64,000 nucleotides of DNA from Mya arenaria (lineage: Eukaryota > Mollusca > Bivalvia > Myida > Myidae), in the NCBI RefSeq assembly GCF_026914265.1, contig NC_069124.1, forward strand, positions 31,891,383-31,955,382, written 5' to 3'. Positions 37,301 to 46,584 of this stretch are shown piece by piece; position 1 is the first letter of the stretch, and every line of letters starts with the position of its first letter. The notes under the pieces are model-generated. The model saw nothing but the letters and a program-made list of their open reading frames with translations. It was not told the DNA's origin and did no database searches. The position numbers and the translations under genes were made by a program.

Positions 37301-38985
37301 AAATTCTGGGAGCCTTTTCATTAATGATCTTTGACAATTAGTCGTAAATTAAAATCATGTTACTGTCATAGTTTCACTATTTTTATAGATACTCGAGTGA
37401 ATTAAAGATAAGTAAGTATTAAGAATGAACATGAGGTTGGCGAAATAAACAAAATCATTGTTCTGCCATTTGTGTCATGTATACTGATTTGAGATTATTG
37501 AAGTCACCACTTATTTTTCAACGAAAATGGCCTCTGATGTTTAGCTGTTTGAATTCGATAGATCTGTTCAAGTGCCACTACAAATACTTTTTTCATTTCC
37601 TGAAGTATTTTGTAATCACAAATTGTGGAATTTTAATCTGCCGGCTTTATGAAGAATCAGTCATTATGTTCCAATTTAAAAAAACTGAATCTGATGAGAG
37701 TTCTTTATGTCATTGTCGTAGCATCTCAGCTAAGCAATCAATATTCCTAGAGAAGAAAAGAAGTATGAATGGTTGAATTATTAAGCATGTGTATTATAAA
37801 ACAGTATTCATACCTCTGACAAATGAAGTATTGGAGTCACCCTGTGGTTGGTCAGTCAATCCAGAACATAACTTGAAAACTACTGGATGGAATTTAATTA
37901 ACCATCATAAAATGATAGAACAGATGATTGAGAGGCAGTGTACAGGAAGCATGACTCTATCTTAACTAATTACAGAGTTATTGCCTTTCATTACTTTTTC
38001 TAATCGGATTTTGAAATTTACTGGATAGAATTTTTGTAACTTGTATTGCAGACATTGCCGCGGGTGCTGGACTGTATAGCTCCCCAGTTTTCACTAGCCA
38101 ACTGCAGTTTTGTCGTGGAGAAAACAAAGGAAACAACAGCTCGCATGGTTGTGTGGCGCCAGATCGGGGTCAACAGGTCGTACACAATGGAGAGCACTTA
38201 CTGTGGCATGGATCGAGAGGGAAAGTTCAAGGTTAGAATATGAGCAATAGTTTACTTATTTATTTTGCAACAATTGTGAAACAAGTTATTACAAATTTAT
38301 ATTACCGTTATAACTCTGGTTGGCATGATGTGGCCCTTGGTCTTGTCCGGCTTGATGACCACAAACCAAACTCGCATGGGCCTAGGCTGGGAATCAATTA
38401 GGTGTGAAGTAAGCCATTTTTAGGAGCTATGAGCAGGAACACTTTGTGGTGATCGAACCCACCACCTCTTGGGTGAAGGCCGGACACCACTCTTACCTCT
38501 ACTGACTTAAGAGTCTTATTACAATAACATACTGTTATACTTTTTATTACCAGGATCAACATATTTCCACCCACATACTGGAAGAGATGGGTCACAGGTT
38601 CTGTGAGGGTCTTCTAAGGCTGGGCCGGGGCAGGGGTAACCTGTATGAGACAAACCTCACCATGCCCTGTGAGACCAGCCTAGAACAGCTTGGGGCGTAT
38701 GGAAACCTGCAGGGAGAGTATCTGTGAGTGGTTGGGTGATTTTGTGTTTTTTCAATCTTTCCAGTATGCCACAATTAAAAATGTAGGCCTAATTGTTTTA
38801 GCTAGTCACATGAGCATTAAATAATAGTGTAAAATGTGTGTTTCAGAGAGGAGGATAACAGTGATGAAGCAGCTGATTTGAGAGAGGCTAGGGGTGAGAA
38901 GGGCTTCAGTGATGATGTCCTCGCAGATGACGAGTCTTCATCGTATATAGAGTCAGGCGATGAAGACGATGTTGATGAGTTGTGA
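13354..38985 (+). CDS. AGTPBP1: Cytosolic carboxypeptidase 1 (tubulin deglutamylase)
   Basis: Twenty-four coding exons, all GT-AG with consistent phases: 13354-13370, 13878-14008, 15149-15216, 18125-18191, 19816-19962, 20850-20981, 21687-21818, 23495-23641, 24234-24458, 25385-25503, 25844-26592, 27107-27196, 30613-30759, 31083-31173, 31933-32089, 32639-32871, 33623-33776, 34659-34730, 35157-35265, 36038-36167, 37120-37257, 38052-38231, 38554-38723, 38847-38985. This gives 1247 residues, close to human CCP1 (about 1226). Order: ARM-like helices (1-370), an acidic stretch (about 373-395), a disordered lysine-rich region (550-585), the CCP-specific beta domain (about 690-860) and an M14 carboxypeptidase domain. 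Zinc ligands are H948 and E951 (HPGE) and H1045 (DYHGHS). Substrate residues are N1007/R1008 (GEDLNRR) and the general base is about E1132 (SYTMEST). All are present, so the enzyme should be active, trimming polyglutamate chains and C-terminal glutamates of tubulin in cytosol, cilia and neurons. The frame stays open past the TGA (separate entry). Confidence 0.93.
14919..14975 (+). repeat. Intronic hairpin
   Basis: GGGCTGGTTAAAGT at 14924-14937 pairs perfectly with ACTTTAACCAGCCC at 14957-14970, and four more pairs form after one mismatch. The loop is 19 nt. It is too short for a typical animal pre-miRNA. Confidence 0.6.
15289..15720 (+). repeat. Dispersed molluscan-type repeat in CCP1 intron
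   Basis: 'ACATGGAAACTATCAAAGCT...' and 'ACATGCAAAATATCAAAGTT...' recur about 205 bp apart. The stretch ends in CAGACGAGCG...GATGCTCTTG, resembling the end of the repeat at 41375-41815 (ACAGACGAGC...GCTCTTG). It is non-coding. Confidence 0.55.
16372..16783. mobile_element. MITE with 30-bp imperfect inverted ends
   Basis: ATCAGCCCACAAACATTGAA near 16382-16401 faces its inverted copy near 16749-16767. The ends continue as GTGACC.../...GTCAC. A C-run of about 25 lies inside (16665-16685). The TTAGTGGTC sequence occurs on both outer sides (about 16329 and 16799) and may be a target duplication. Part of the interior recurs at 17836-18085. Confidence 0.5.
17836..18085. mobile_element. Related MITE fragment
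   Basis: It shares the phrases CCAAGGGC(T/C)(A/G)GACC, TTCCCCCAAAA, AAACTGAAAAAA and GGCTAGGGTGTCTT in the same order as the element at 16372-16783. It ends just before CCP1 exon 4. Confidence 0.45.
18301..19574. mobile_element. 1.27-kb repeat element in CCP1 intron 4
   Basis: It is bounded by ACATGTGATAA at 18301 and the inverted TTATCACATGT at 19564-19574, with GTCCCGGA motifs just inside both ends. The interior carries two palindromes built on GGACCTATAGGTCC (19125-19153 and 19257-19270), a run of about 23 G (19479-19501) and GCATGCCCCCGGACCCCCC. No transposase frame was seen. Confidence 0.45.
21896..22085 (+). repeat. Decayed copies of the 3' end of CCP1 exon 7
   Basis: At 21896-21940, ACAGGAAACATGCCTCC then ACCAAGTC-CG-GTAAGTATT repeats the end of exon 7 with its donor, lacking about 35 internal bases. 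A weaker third copy (TTACCAAGTGCTGTAAGTAG) ends near 22082. Both copies retain a donor-like GTAAGT. Confidence 0.65.
22618..23110 (+). repeat. (CCGT)n microsatellite and about 147-bp tandem repeat
   Basis: GTCCGTCCGTCC-type repeats at 22618-22680 are followed by three diverged copies of a unit with TTTCATGAAACTTAAAA, ACTATACTGGAATGATGCC and GAGTTATTGCCCTTGATTTT. This is a common layout in mollusc introns and is non-coding. Confidence 0.75.
23205..23494 (+). pseudogene. Two extra tandem copies of the 5' part of CCP1 exon 8
   Basis: Copy 1 (about 23205-23320) has CGG where the acceptor should be CAG and a small insertion, so it looks dead. Copy 2 (23354 to about 23455) keeps TTTTTTCAG and reads [20 protein letters not shown]. 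It has no donor but stays open in the same frame through the following intron-like stretch into the real exon 8 at 23495. Use of its acceptor would insert exactly 47 residues. Confidence 0.7.
23694..23772 (+). repeat. 24-bp tandem repeat, three copies
   Basis: TGTGTACAAAGATGTGAATA repeats in the intron directly after exon 8. Confidence 0.8.
24031..24101 (+). repeat. 24-bp tandem repeat, three copies
   Basis: CATCCTTACCTTTTATTTCA repeats perfectly upstream of exon 9. Confidence 0.85.
25136..25330 (-). mobile_element. tRNA-derived SINE (minus strand)
   Basis: On the minus strand the head near 25320 is GTTAGCGCCATGATTAAC with a degenerate box B. The body holds GGTGGTCATCAAGGTGGG and the tail reads CATCGTGCCAACGAAAATGA. 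The same body and tail occur at 38262-38515 and 55405-55612, so one family is present at least three times. Confidence 0.6.
26697..27068 (+). repeat. About 145-bp tandem repeat, 2-3 copies
   Basis: The units contain TATGAAACTTGGTCAGAATA, CTTGTCTGCATGTTGTCTTG and CTAGGTCACTAGGTCAAATC. The array lies directly between CCP1 exons 11 and 12. Confidence 0.75.
27866..28060 (+). mobile_element. tRNA-derived SINE
   Basis: Box A-like GAGTGGTTTAGTGGTATAGG and box B-like GGGTTTGATCCCCACC are followed by a body with GGACACCAGTACTGGTTTC and an AAATAAATAAG tail. It sits in a CCP1 intron, sense orientation. Confidence 0.6.
28801..29009. mobile_element. 209-bp MITE
   Basis: GGCCCCAATTTCTCGAA at the left end is matched by the inverted TTCGAGAAATTGTGGCC at the right end. 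No coding capacity. Confidence 0.6.
29322..30374. mobile_element. 1.05-kb hAT-like non-autonomous element
   Basis: The left end CAGGGGTGTCACGATATGCC pairs with the right end TATATCGTGATGCCCCTTTG. CAGGGG-type ends are typical of hAT elements. The interior has no transposase, and an exact 8-bp target duplication was not found, so the class is inferred from the ends only. Confidence 0.5.
31310..31664. mobile_element. 355-bp MITE with TTAA ends (piggyBac-like)
   Basis: The ends are TTAAAGCTGCACTCTCACAG and the inverted CTGTGACAGTGCAGCTTTAA. Both sides show TTAA, the piggyBac target. Long arms pair across most of the element. Close relatives lie at 59098-59466 and 58951-59097. Confidence 0.7.
32821..33007 (+). 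repeat. Triplicated 3' end of CCP1 exon 16
   Basis: A 69-bp unit that begins inside exon 16 (GACGTCTGCTACATGGCGTA) and includes its donor (CTTCAGGTAAATGGA) is repeated at 32890 and 32959, with increasing decay. The second copy keeps an intact CAG-GTAAAT donor. Reading through the first donor meets a TAA after five codons. Confidence 0.8.
33466..33622 (+). repeat. Repeated acceptor-side segment before CCP1 exon 17
   Basis: TATCACATTTACCCTGCAAA-type text recurs about every 60-75 bp (near 33474, 33545, 33572) and finally as TATCACATTTTCCCTGCAG, the true acceptor. The upstream copies have CAA instead of CAG. Confidence 0.6.
36479..36743. mobile_element. 265-bp MITE
   Basis: The left end GGGGCTGTATTCATTAAGC is matched by the inverted AAGCGTATTGAATACGGCCCC. 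It lies in a CCP1 intron and has no coding capacity. Confidence 0.6.
38262..38515 (-). mobile_element. tRNA-derived SINE (minus strand)
   Basis: The minus-strand head is GGTAAGAGTGGTGTCCGGCC with box B GGTGGGTTCGATCACC. The body includes GTGGTCATCAAGCCGGACAA and the tail CATCATGCCAACCAGAG. It belongs to the same family as 25136-25330 and 55405-55612. Confidence 0.65.
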
Positions 38986-39597
38986 CAACCAAGGAGGGGA
39001 CAGGAGGACGCTCCACAAGACAACAGTGTAGGAAAATCTGATAGTGTAGGAAAATCTGATAGTGTCAGAAAATCGAGGAAAACTGGGGTGAAAAGGGGTA
39101 GAAAACGTGCAGTAAAGAGAAATTTAGATGATGGAATTGATGCTGATAATATTGTTGATGGTAATGGTATTGATAACTTAGCTAAAGGAGAAGATAAAAA
39201 TCTGGAAAGTTCTGAAACTGGTGGTAGTGGCTCAATTGTTAAGGACTCTGTGCATGAAGAAGCAGTAGATGCTGAATCTGAAGCATTAGAAGAGCAAGGT
39301 GAAGAGCCAGACAATGATGATCAGAAACCATGTACAGAAAATGATGAAGTGAAAGACGATGCAAATGATACTGCTAGGAAAACAAGTGATGACGTTGTAG
39401 AAACTTCTGAAACCGGTAAATACAACACAAATACTGCTGAGACCAGTGATATGGAAACAAAACCATTGAATGACCAAATTGCTGCTATTGCAGCGAGGAT
39501 TGCATTGTCAGTGGAGACAGAGCCTTTGTCCCCTCAAGACTGGAAATTGCCAAAGGGGAAGACAGCGGATCCTTCGACAGTTTGTGTTCTACTTTAG
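38986..39597 (+). CDS. In-frame 203-residue extension of CCP1 beyond UGA
   Basis: Directly after the CCP1 TGA (38983-38985) the same frame stays open for 203 sense codons to TAG at 39595-39597. The composition is coding-like and continuous with the acidic CCP1 tail: a basic patch (TGVKRGRKRAVKR), a VGKSDS repeat, a long acidic low-complexity region rich in D, E and N, and a more complex tail (QIAAIAARIALSVETEPLSP...) ending STVCVLL. Random AT-rich 3' UTR would not be expected to stay open this long. Three explanations fit: programmed stop readthrough (the context is UGA-CAA-CCA, matching the CAR-YYA leaky consensus), a polymorphic or erroneous stop in a longer CCP1, or a recently shortened gene. 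An internal ATG at 39088 exists, but nothing suggests a separate promoter. Confidence 0.5.
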   Translation, partial: QPRRGQEDAPQDNSVGKSDSVGKSDSVRKSRKTGVKRGRKRAVKRNLDDGIDADNIVDGNGIDNLAKGEDKNLESSETGGSGSIVKDSVHEEAVDAESEALEEQGEEPDNDDQKPCTENDEVKDDANDTARKTSDDVVETSETGKYNTNTAETSDMETKPLNDQIAAIAARIALSVETEPLSPQDWKLPKGKTADPSTVCVLL

Positions 39598-41104
39598 AGT
39601 CATCTGGTTGATCATTGTGTGTTTATTCTCATTGGTTTGGGTGATTGATGTGTTGTGATTAGGTGATTATGTTTTTTATTCTTTGGAGAAAAAGCGGAAA
39701 GTTTTTAAAAGGGGCCTTTTAGATGGCATATGTCGGTGTTTGTAGTAATGATTTCGGACATGTTTTCGCGTAAAGCCATAAAGACAGTTTGTTTTTATTG
39801 TTAAATACACCTTTACAGTTATTTTTTTAACAAACAATTAAAACACCAGGGAATTACACCAAAATCTATCTCCTTTTAGAGAGGCAGGGCAATAACTATC
39901 TCCCTGGGAAAAGGTCTTTGTTATTGTACATACACATTTTAGCTGCAAATTGGTGAACATGTACATGTTTCTTTGCATTTGGAATGAAATCTGTAGCTTA
40001 CTGTGCACATAGCTTTGAAAGTTATTTAATTCTCAATGCGAATTGCTCACCATTATGTTAAACCAGTACATTATTCATACATGTATTTGCAAACTATTTC
40101 ATTCAGTTAGAACCTAGTCTTTTCATCTTAGGGAAAGTTATATACCCGGTACACAGTTATAACCACTTCTTCAAACACCATTTATTTTAATTCATTATAT
40201 TCATGAATCTTAAATTTTGTATTATTTCATAGCAAAATGTTCTTTTCATCAAAATATGGTCATTTTAGCATAAATATATGTTTTGTCACATTACTGCCAC
40301 TTGTAGAATATGCATTTTATGTATTCTGTTGCCAGTTTTATTTTTTTAATGATTTTTATCTTTAGCTCTACTGGCCATAGGCCAGAAGTGCTTATTCAAT
40401 GGCATGGTGTCCGCCGTCTGTGTGTTTGTAAACAATTGTTTGTGAATGCAATAAAGTCGTCAGTTTTGATTGTATCTTACATCAAACTTATACAGTAGTT
40501 AAATATCCATCAGAGCTCATTTCCTTACTACAACCAGCCAGATCCTCATATGCATATCTGGATTATGGCCTTTGAATTGCTGCAGTGTTTTCTAAGGGAG
40601 ACAACTATTTACAAAGAGTTGTGTGTAGTAGTTTTTTCCCTTTGCCCGAAAGAGTGCGTATTTTCTAATTGAGACAACTTCGTACAGAGAGTTGTTTGCT
40701 ATTGTTATAAGTTCTTTTCTCTTTGAATGCGTGTTCAGTAAAAAGCCAAAACATTCAAGCCAGTACAGCATACATGTAGGTCCTGTTGGGCCTCCTGTTT
40801 TTATTGCACAATTTGTGCTTTTATGTGTTTTTCAAGCATTCCAAGCTTTCTAAAAGCATTGTCCTACGATAGTTCTGATTTTTAGCCTTAGTTTAAATGT
40901 CAAAAAATAATCAAATAAAAAGATGAAGAAATTACAGTATAAAGATGCTTAGCTAAGTATTGAATTTATGCCTAACCTAGCAAGCAAAGACATGCTACTG
41001 GAAACTGCAATAAGAAGCAATGTCTATAAATGTGCAAAAACCCTTTAAGCAAACTTGTTACTTCTTGTTTATTTCTGTATTGTTGTACATAAAAAGTAAA
41101 TAAA
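39598..41104 (+). other. 3' UTR of CCP1
   Basis: Candidate poly(A) signals are ATTAAA at 39837, AATAAA at 40450-40455 (inside a repeat) and AATAAA at 41099-41104. A dispersed repeat occupies about 40366-40800 on the minus strand (separate entry). No coding sequence was seen. Confidence 0.5.
40366..40800 (-). repeat. Dispersed repeat, copy 1 (minus strand)
   Basis: Read on the minus strand it runs from AGGAGGCCCAACAGGACC near 40795 through ATACAATCAAAACTGACGAC and GGAATTGTTTACA-like text to GGCCAGTAGAGCT near 40366. The copy at 63785-64000 shares AATCAAAACTGA, AATTGTTTACA and CACACAGAC in the same order. Confidence 0.6.
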
Positions 41105-41127
41105 CTGAACATACCCTTTTCTTAAAA

Positions 41128-41245
41128 GACTGGGGGCCAAGAGTCCTAAGAGAGGTTTCATACATAGGAGTGATTTTTAGCAATGTTTAACTACTGTTGA
41201 AAATCTCCCCTAAGGGCAAAATTGCTCCTAGGAGTCTTGATAACA
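41128..41245. repeat. Short repeat shared with 48340-48400
   Basis: TAACTACTGTTGAAAATCTC followed by a CTCCTAGGA motif occurs at both places. Here the ends (GGGGGCCAAGAGTCCTAAG / CTCCTAGGAGTCTTG) form a partial inverted repeat. Confidence 0.45.
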
Positions 41246-41374
41246 CAGCCACCACAATATTATTAAAGAACTCTGAACTATGACTGAAAGCTATTATAGG
41301 TTTTTGAGTGTTCAATAAAATTGACTGTGATAGTGTTTTTTTGGATTGAATTACATTTTAAGCTTGTCTGGTTT

Positions 41375-41815
41375 TCAAAGAAAAAAAAGTAAAGTTATTG
41401 ACATAGCCTTGGTGTCGTTGTTGTATTGTAAAATCAGTAAGCTTGGCCATTACTCAAAAACCATCAAGATAATCACATGAAAGTGATGAAACTTTGTACA
41501 ATTGTTACTGGTGAAAACATGCACATGTGTAGCAAGGCAAGTAACTCTGGAATGAATAAACATGCAAAATCATTTACTTGGCCATTACTCAAAAACCATC
41601 AAGATATTCACATGAAAGTGATGGAACTTTGTACAAATGTTACTGGTGAAAAGATAACTTCACGAAACTTCGTTCACAAATTACCAGCGACAATATTTTG
41701 TGTGACCAAGCTCATAACTCTGGATTTAATAGTTGTTGAGTTACACCCCTTGTTTGTCTGAAAAAAACGACAGACGAGCAATGACGTTTGATCCACAGCG
41801 CTCTTGTTTTTTTTG
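41375..41815 (+). repeat. Dispersed tandem repeat, about 130-bp unit
   Basis: CTTGGCCATTACTCAAAAAC, CATCAAGATA(A/T)TCACATGAA and ACTTTGTACAATTGTTACTG are repeated twice, with a third partial copy. It ends with ACAGACGAGCAATGACG...GCTCTTG. Confidence 0.7.
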
Positions 41816-44120
41816 TGGTCATAATATCTGAGGCATAAATATGATGAAGTCTTATTAAACATATGCATTTGACTATACCTCATATGTATAGTAAGCTGTC
41901 ACACAGCTTTGTTAGTGAATATTTTTATATGTCTGTGATAAATGTTTACATGATGATTATTTTTGCTTTTGCTTGTATATGTGTCATTATCGGAGAGATA
42001 ACAAAACTCTTCTTGTATGTGTATGTGAATGTGTAGATATGTGTACACATTGAGTTTTTTTTTAAGTTAGCGCAAGGTGGGGGGGGGGGGGGGGTTAAGG
42101 CCTTTTATTCTGTTGCTAGGCCTATCATCAATTATGGTTGATTTAAGCATCTGATGCATTCTCATGCATATCATCAAGTATGGTCTATATATGATTGTGG
42201 TGCCAATTTAGTCAAACCTTCAAAAATATTTAATTTGTAGAAACATTACAAAAGGCAACCAGGCGGTATTCTTTTCCTTTCCACAACTTTGTGTTCATTT
42301 TTTTAACCAGTTATAGTGCATTATGCACAGATCATAAAAAAGTATGACATTTTACAACTAAGAATTTTATTGAAATAGGTCCCTGTAAACGACACAATAA
42401 ATAGTCCTCACATACAAGTAGTGTTTACAATATCTCTAAAAAATACCATTGCTTTTTCAATTTTATTTGTACATAATATGGTTGTTGTAATAGTTTAGAC
42501 TGCCTTTGTTTGATTTATGTAAATATGTGTTAATGGCTTGGGATAGTTTTAACAATTTCGAAGTTACGAATAAACAGATTTTAAAGCATAATCAGTAAGT
42601 TATGGCTTATTTGGGTTGTTTCCATCCATTTTATTTTTTTCATAGGTGTTTATTTTTCTAGTGATAATTATTGGCCCCTGCAACATGAGATTCTGAATAG
42701 AATACAGGCTCCTAAAATTATTTGCACGGCCGGTTTTTTGTTCAAACTATGATAATTAGACTAAAAAGTGAATATACAGATTTTTCAGCTTAAAAATAAG
42801 TAACAAAGTTAAGAAAAGTTTCAGACAGACTAAAGTCAACCATGGTCTTTTTAGCCAGGGGGTTGTTTAAATATAACTTCACTTATCTTAAAATTGTATG
42901 AATTTATAGAAATAGCCATACATCGATTTGTTTTATTTCCTCAACTTACAATTCATTTTCAATGTTGACTAAAGCTCAATATATATACCCCAGAATTCAC
43001 ACAACTGGGTTTTCCCTTGCCGGTACAAAAAAAGGTGAATTTCGAGCTATTGATATTCATGTAACAGTCCAAGGACTCTATTGTTTCTGAAGTAACATGT
43101 GTGTATTAAAACGGTATAATTTTGTTTGTAACTGTGGATTAGCTTTGGAAAACCAGAATATCTATAATTCCGGGCTTAAACTATTCACATACATGCAGGA
43201 ATATAATAAAATTATGGCATTATGATCATTTCAATTTATGACTAAAATCAACTAAGATCTTTATCGAAACTACCCCCTGCCACTGTTAATTACGTTTTCC
43301 TGGATTCCAAATTTAAATATGATTAGTAGTGATAGTTCTTTTATTAAAGTGGTTGAACTGAATTTGAATTTGTTTCAGCTTTACTGTTATTTTTTTTGTA
43401 TATATTGTTGGATTGTTATTTTGTTAAGTAGCACCATTTGTTAAACAGATTTTAATTTTGTATGAAAAATATTTCAATAACCCAAGGAATGTTCAATTAG
43501 TAGTTAAATTAGTTTTTTCAGCTTACCTGTTTTTACAAAATGCAAGTTAAGGTATCGTCATAGCATTGGTGTTATTATTGTCGTCATCGTGCAAAATTTT
43601 AATATTGGCCACTGGCCAGACATAACCTGGAAACTGTGACGAATGATAGAACAATACCTAGATCTGCAAGCAATCCCATTTGGCAAAAGTATTTGTTTAG
43701 TTATGGCTGTTGATTGACTTAGAATAACAGATGAGCATTTCTCTTGGTTCGTAGAAGTAGCAGATTTCAAAACTCCAATTTTGTTAAATGTTTTAATCTG
43801 TTGTACCCCATGTTGAGAGATAAGAAAAGATTTTTAAAAGAAATGAAAAATGTTTTTATAACTGGAAAACCTTTGAAAACATTTCATGTAATTACCCCCC
43901 AATTGTAGTATATCGTTTTATTATAATATTATATTTCATAATGATTATGTGGGACTTACTTGTTGGAAAGGTGGTTATAATTTTATGCACAAACTATGTA
44001 CATCAATATTTTACTTCGTAATAAGCAACTGTCAAAGCATTTGTCATTATAAACGACTTACCCATTTCATGCTGTTTCCTGTTGTCTTTCTTCGGGAAGT
44101 ATTTCTGTAAAAAAATGTGA
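41816..44120. other. Intergenic, no gene seen
   Basis: AT-rich DNA with a G-run at 42079-42094. The short ORFs lack splice sites, family similarity or neighbouring exons. Confidence 0.6.
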
Positions 44121-44129
44121 ATGGCGTTT

Positions 44130-45672
44130 CTTGAACTAAGGTAAGTAACGATGTAGTTTGTTTGAAAATGGCGTTTTGAAACTGATGAAAGGAACCCTGT
44201 ACAAAGTTTGCAAATGGCATTTACTGAACTAAGGGACGTAGCTCTATAAAAGTATTGCAAATTGTGTTTGGAACTAAGTGAAGTTACTCTGTAAAAACTG
44301 TGCAAACTGAAGTAACTCTGCGAATTGTTTTTGAAACTAAGGGAAGTAAACCTATAAAAATATTACAAATGACATTTTTTCAAACTAAGGGAAGTAACAT
44401 TATGCAAATATCACTATTGGCATTTTTGGCACTAGAGGCGTAACTCTTTAAAAACTTACTAAATGACATGTTTGAAACTGAGGGAAGTAACCCTGTTAAA
44501 AGTTTGCAAATAGAATTGTTGGAACTAAGGGAAGTAACTCTTTGCAAATGACGTTTTTTTAAACAAATGGAAGTAACTTTAAATACTTTTGAGAATGGCA
44601 ATATTTGAAACTAAGGAAGTAACTTATTACAAATGACGCTTTTTGAACTAAGGGAAGCAACTTTGCAAATGACGTATTTTTAACTAAGGGAAGTAACTGT
44701 AAATACTTTTGCAAACGGCGGTTTTTTGAAACTAAGGGAAGTAACTCTTTACAAATGATGTTTGTGAAACTAAGCGATGTTACTCTGTCAATACTACTGC
44801 AAATGACGTTTTTTGAAACAAAGGGAAGTAACTCTTTCCAAATGACGTTTGTGAAACTAAGGGATGTAACTCTTTCAATACTTTTGCAAATGGCGGTTTT
44901 CAAACTAAGGGAAGTAACTCTGCAAATAACGTTTGTGAAACTAAGGGATGTAACTCTGGCAATACTTTTGCAAATGGCGTTTTTTGAAACTAGGAGAAGT
45001 AACTTATTACAATTGGCATTTTTGGAACTAAGGGAAGCACCTTTGCAAATGACATATTTTGTAACTAAGGGAAGTAACTCTTTGCAAATGACGTTTGTGA
45101 AACTAAGGGAAATAACTCTTTGCCAATGGCGTTTTTTTAACTTAGGGAAGTTACTTCTTGCAAATGGCGTTGTTGGAACTAAGTGAAGTAACTCTTTGCA
45201 AATGGCGTTGTTGGAACTAAGGGAAGTAACTCTTTGCAAATGGCGTTGTTGGAACTATGGGAAGTCACTCTTAGCAAAAGGCGTTGTTGAAACTAAGGGA
45301 AATAATTCTGTTTATACTTTAGCAAATGGCGTTTTTTTAAACTAAGGGAAGTCACTCTTTGCAAATGGCGTTTTTTAATTAAGGGAAATAACTCTTTGGA
45401 AATGGCGTTGTTGGAACTTAGGGAAGTAACTCTTTGCAAACGGCGTATTTTTAATCTAAAGGAAGTAACTTTTATGCAAATGGCGTATTTTTAAACTAAG
45501 AAAAGTATTAATTTTTTGCAAATGGCGTTTTTGAAATTAAGGGAGGTAACTTTTTACAAACGACGATTTAGGAACTATGGGAAGTAACGCTGTAAATGGC
45601 ATTTTTGAAACCAAGAGAAATTAGTCTGCATATGGCATATTTGGGACAAAGGAAACTAACAGACTTTTCAAG
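44130..45672 (+). repeat. Minisatellite A, about 40-bp unit
   Basis: Roughly 35-40 diverged copies of a unit close to AACTAAGGGAAGTAACTCTT followed by TGCAAATGGCGTTTTT. Unit length drifts between about 36 and 60 bp through insertion of 'AATACTTTTG'-type spacers. A 226-residue minus-strand ORF and a 143-residue plus-strand ORF arise from the near-39-bp period and are repeat translations, not genes. Confidence 0.9.
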
Positions 45673-45675
45673 TAA

Positions 45676-46175
45676 TGCACCAACATTAGAATGTCACATC
45701 AATGGAAGAATGTCACACCAACATTATAATGTCACATCAATGGAAGAATGACCAACATTATAATGTCACATCAATGGAAGAAAGTCACGTCAAAATAAGA
45801 ATGTCACATCAATGGAATAATGTCACATCAACATTTGAATGTCACATCAACGAAAGAATGTCACATCAACATTAGAATAACACATCAATGAAAGAATGTC
45901 ACAATGACATAAGAATGTCACATCAAAGGAAGAATGTCACACCAACATTAGAAGGTCACATCAATGGAAGACTGTCACATCTAAGGAAGAATGTCACACC
46001 AACATTAGAATGTCACATCAATGGAAGAATGTCACATCAATGGAAGAATGTCACATCAATGAAAGAATTTCAAATCAACATTAGAATGTCACATCAATCG
46101 AAGAATTTCACTTCAACATTAGAATGTCACATCAAGAAGAATGTCACATTAACATTAGAATTTCACATCAAGGCA
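45676..46175 (+). repeat. Minisatellite B, about 19-22-bp unit
   Basis: AATGTCACATCAATGGAAG and AATGTCACACCAACATTAG alternate irregularly for about 500 bp. It directly abuts minisatellite A but has an unrelated unit. Confidence 0.9.
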
Positions 46176-46584
46176 ATACAGTCATAACACAAGGTCCAAA
46201 TAAGAGCATTAATTTGTGGAAAGTTTCATTTGCCATCATGTTCCTTTGGAAAGACATTCATTTATTTGATCAACAATATGTGAAATTTTTATGCCAACTA
46301 AGGCCATACCAATTTGTATTGTTTGGCATCCACCCATAATATGAAAACCTATTCCTGTGTTTCATGGATAGCCCCAAAGCTCGCACCAAGCCATTGAGGC
46401 AATGTTTTCTATTGAACTGTCTATAACATAACATTAAATAAATACATGCACAAAACAATTGCAATACAAAGAAGAATGATGACAATAATACTAACCTGTA
46501 AACACATTATGAGGTACTAAATGGACTCAACACTGGCAATTTTAACCCGCATCCAATGTTTTTGTTTTCATCGTAACTGCGTAT

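Noticed and set aside
38983..38985. UGA read as selenocysteine
   Set aside because: CCP1 is not a known selenoprotein, the position is far from the active site, and I could not recognise a SECIS element by eye. Readthrough or a longer-gene variant explains the data more simply; a SECIS search over 39598-41100 would settle it.
39088..39597. Separate gene starting at the internal ATG 39088
   Set aside because: The frame is continuous with CCP1 from 38986 onward, and no promoter, acceptor or conserved start was seen.
44559..45239. 226-residue minus-strand ORF and the overlapping 143-residue plus-strand ORF
   Set aside because: Both are translations of the 40-bp minisatellite, whose period is close to a multiple of three. 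No splice context or independent protein similarity.
45676..46175. CRISPR-like array
   Set aside because: Short repeats without constant-length unique spacers, in a eukaryotic genome; a simple minisatellite.
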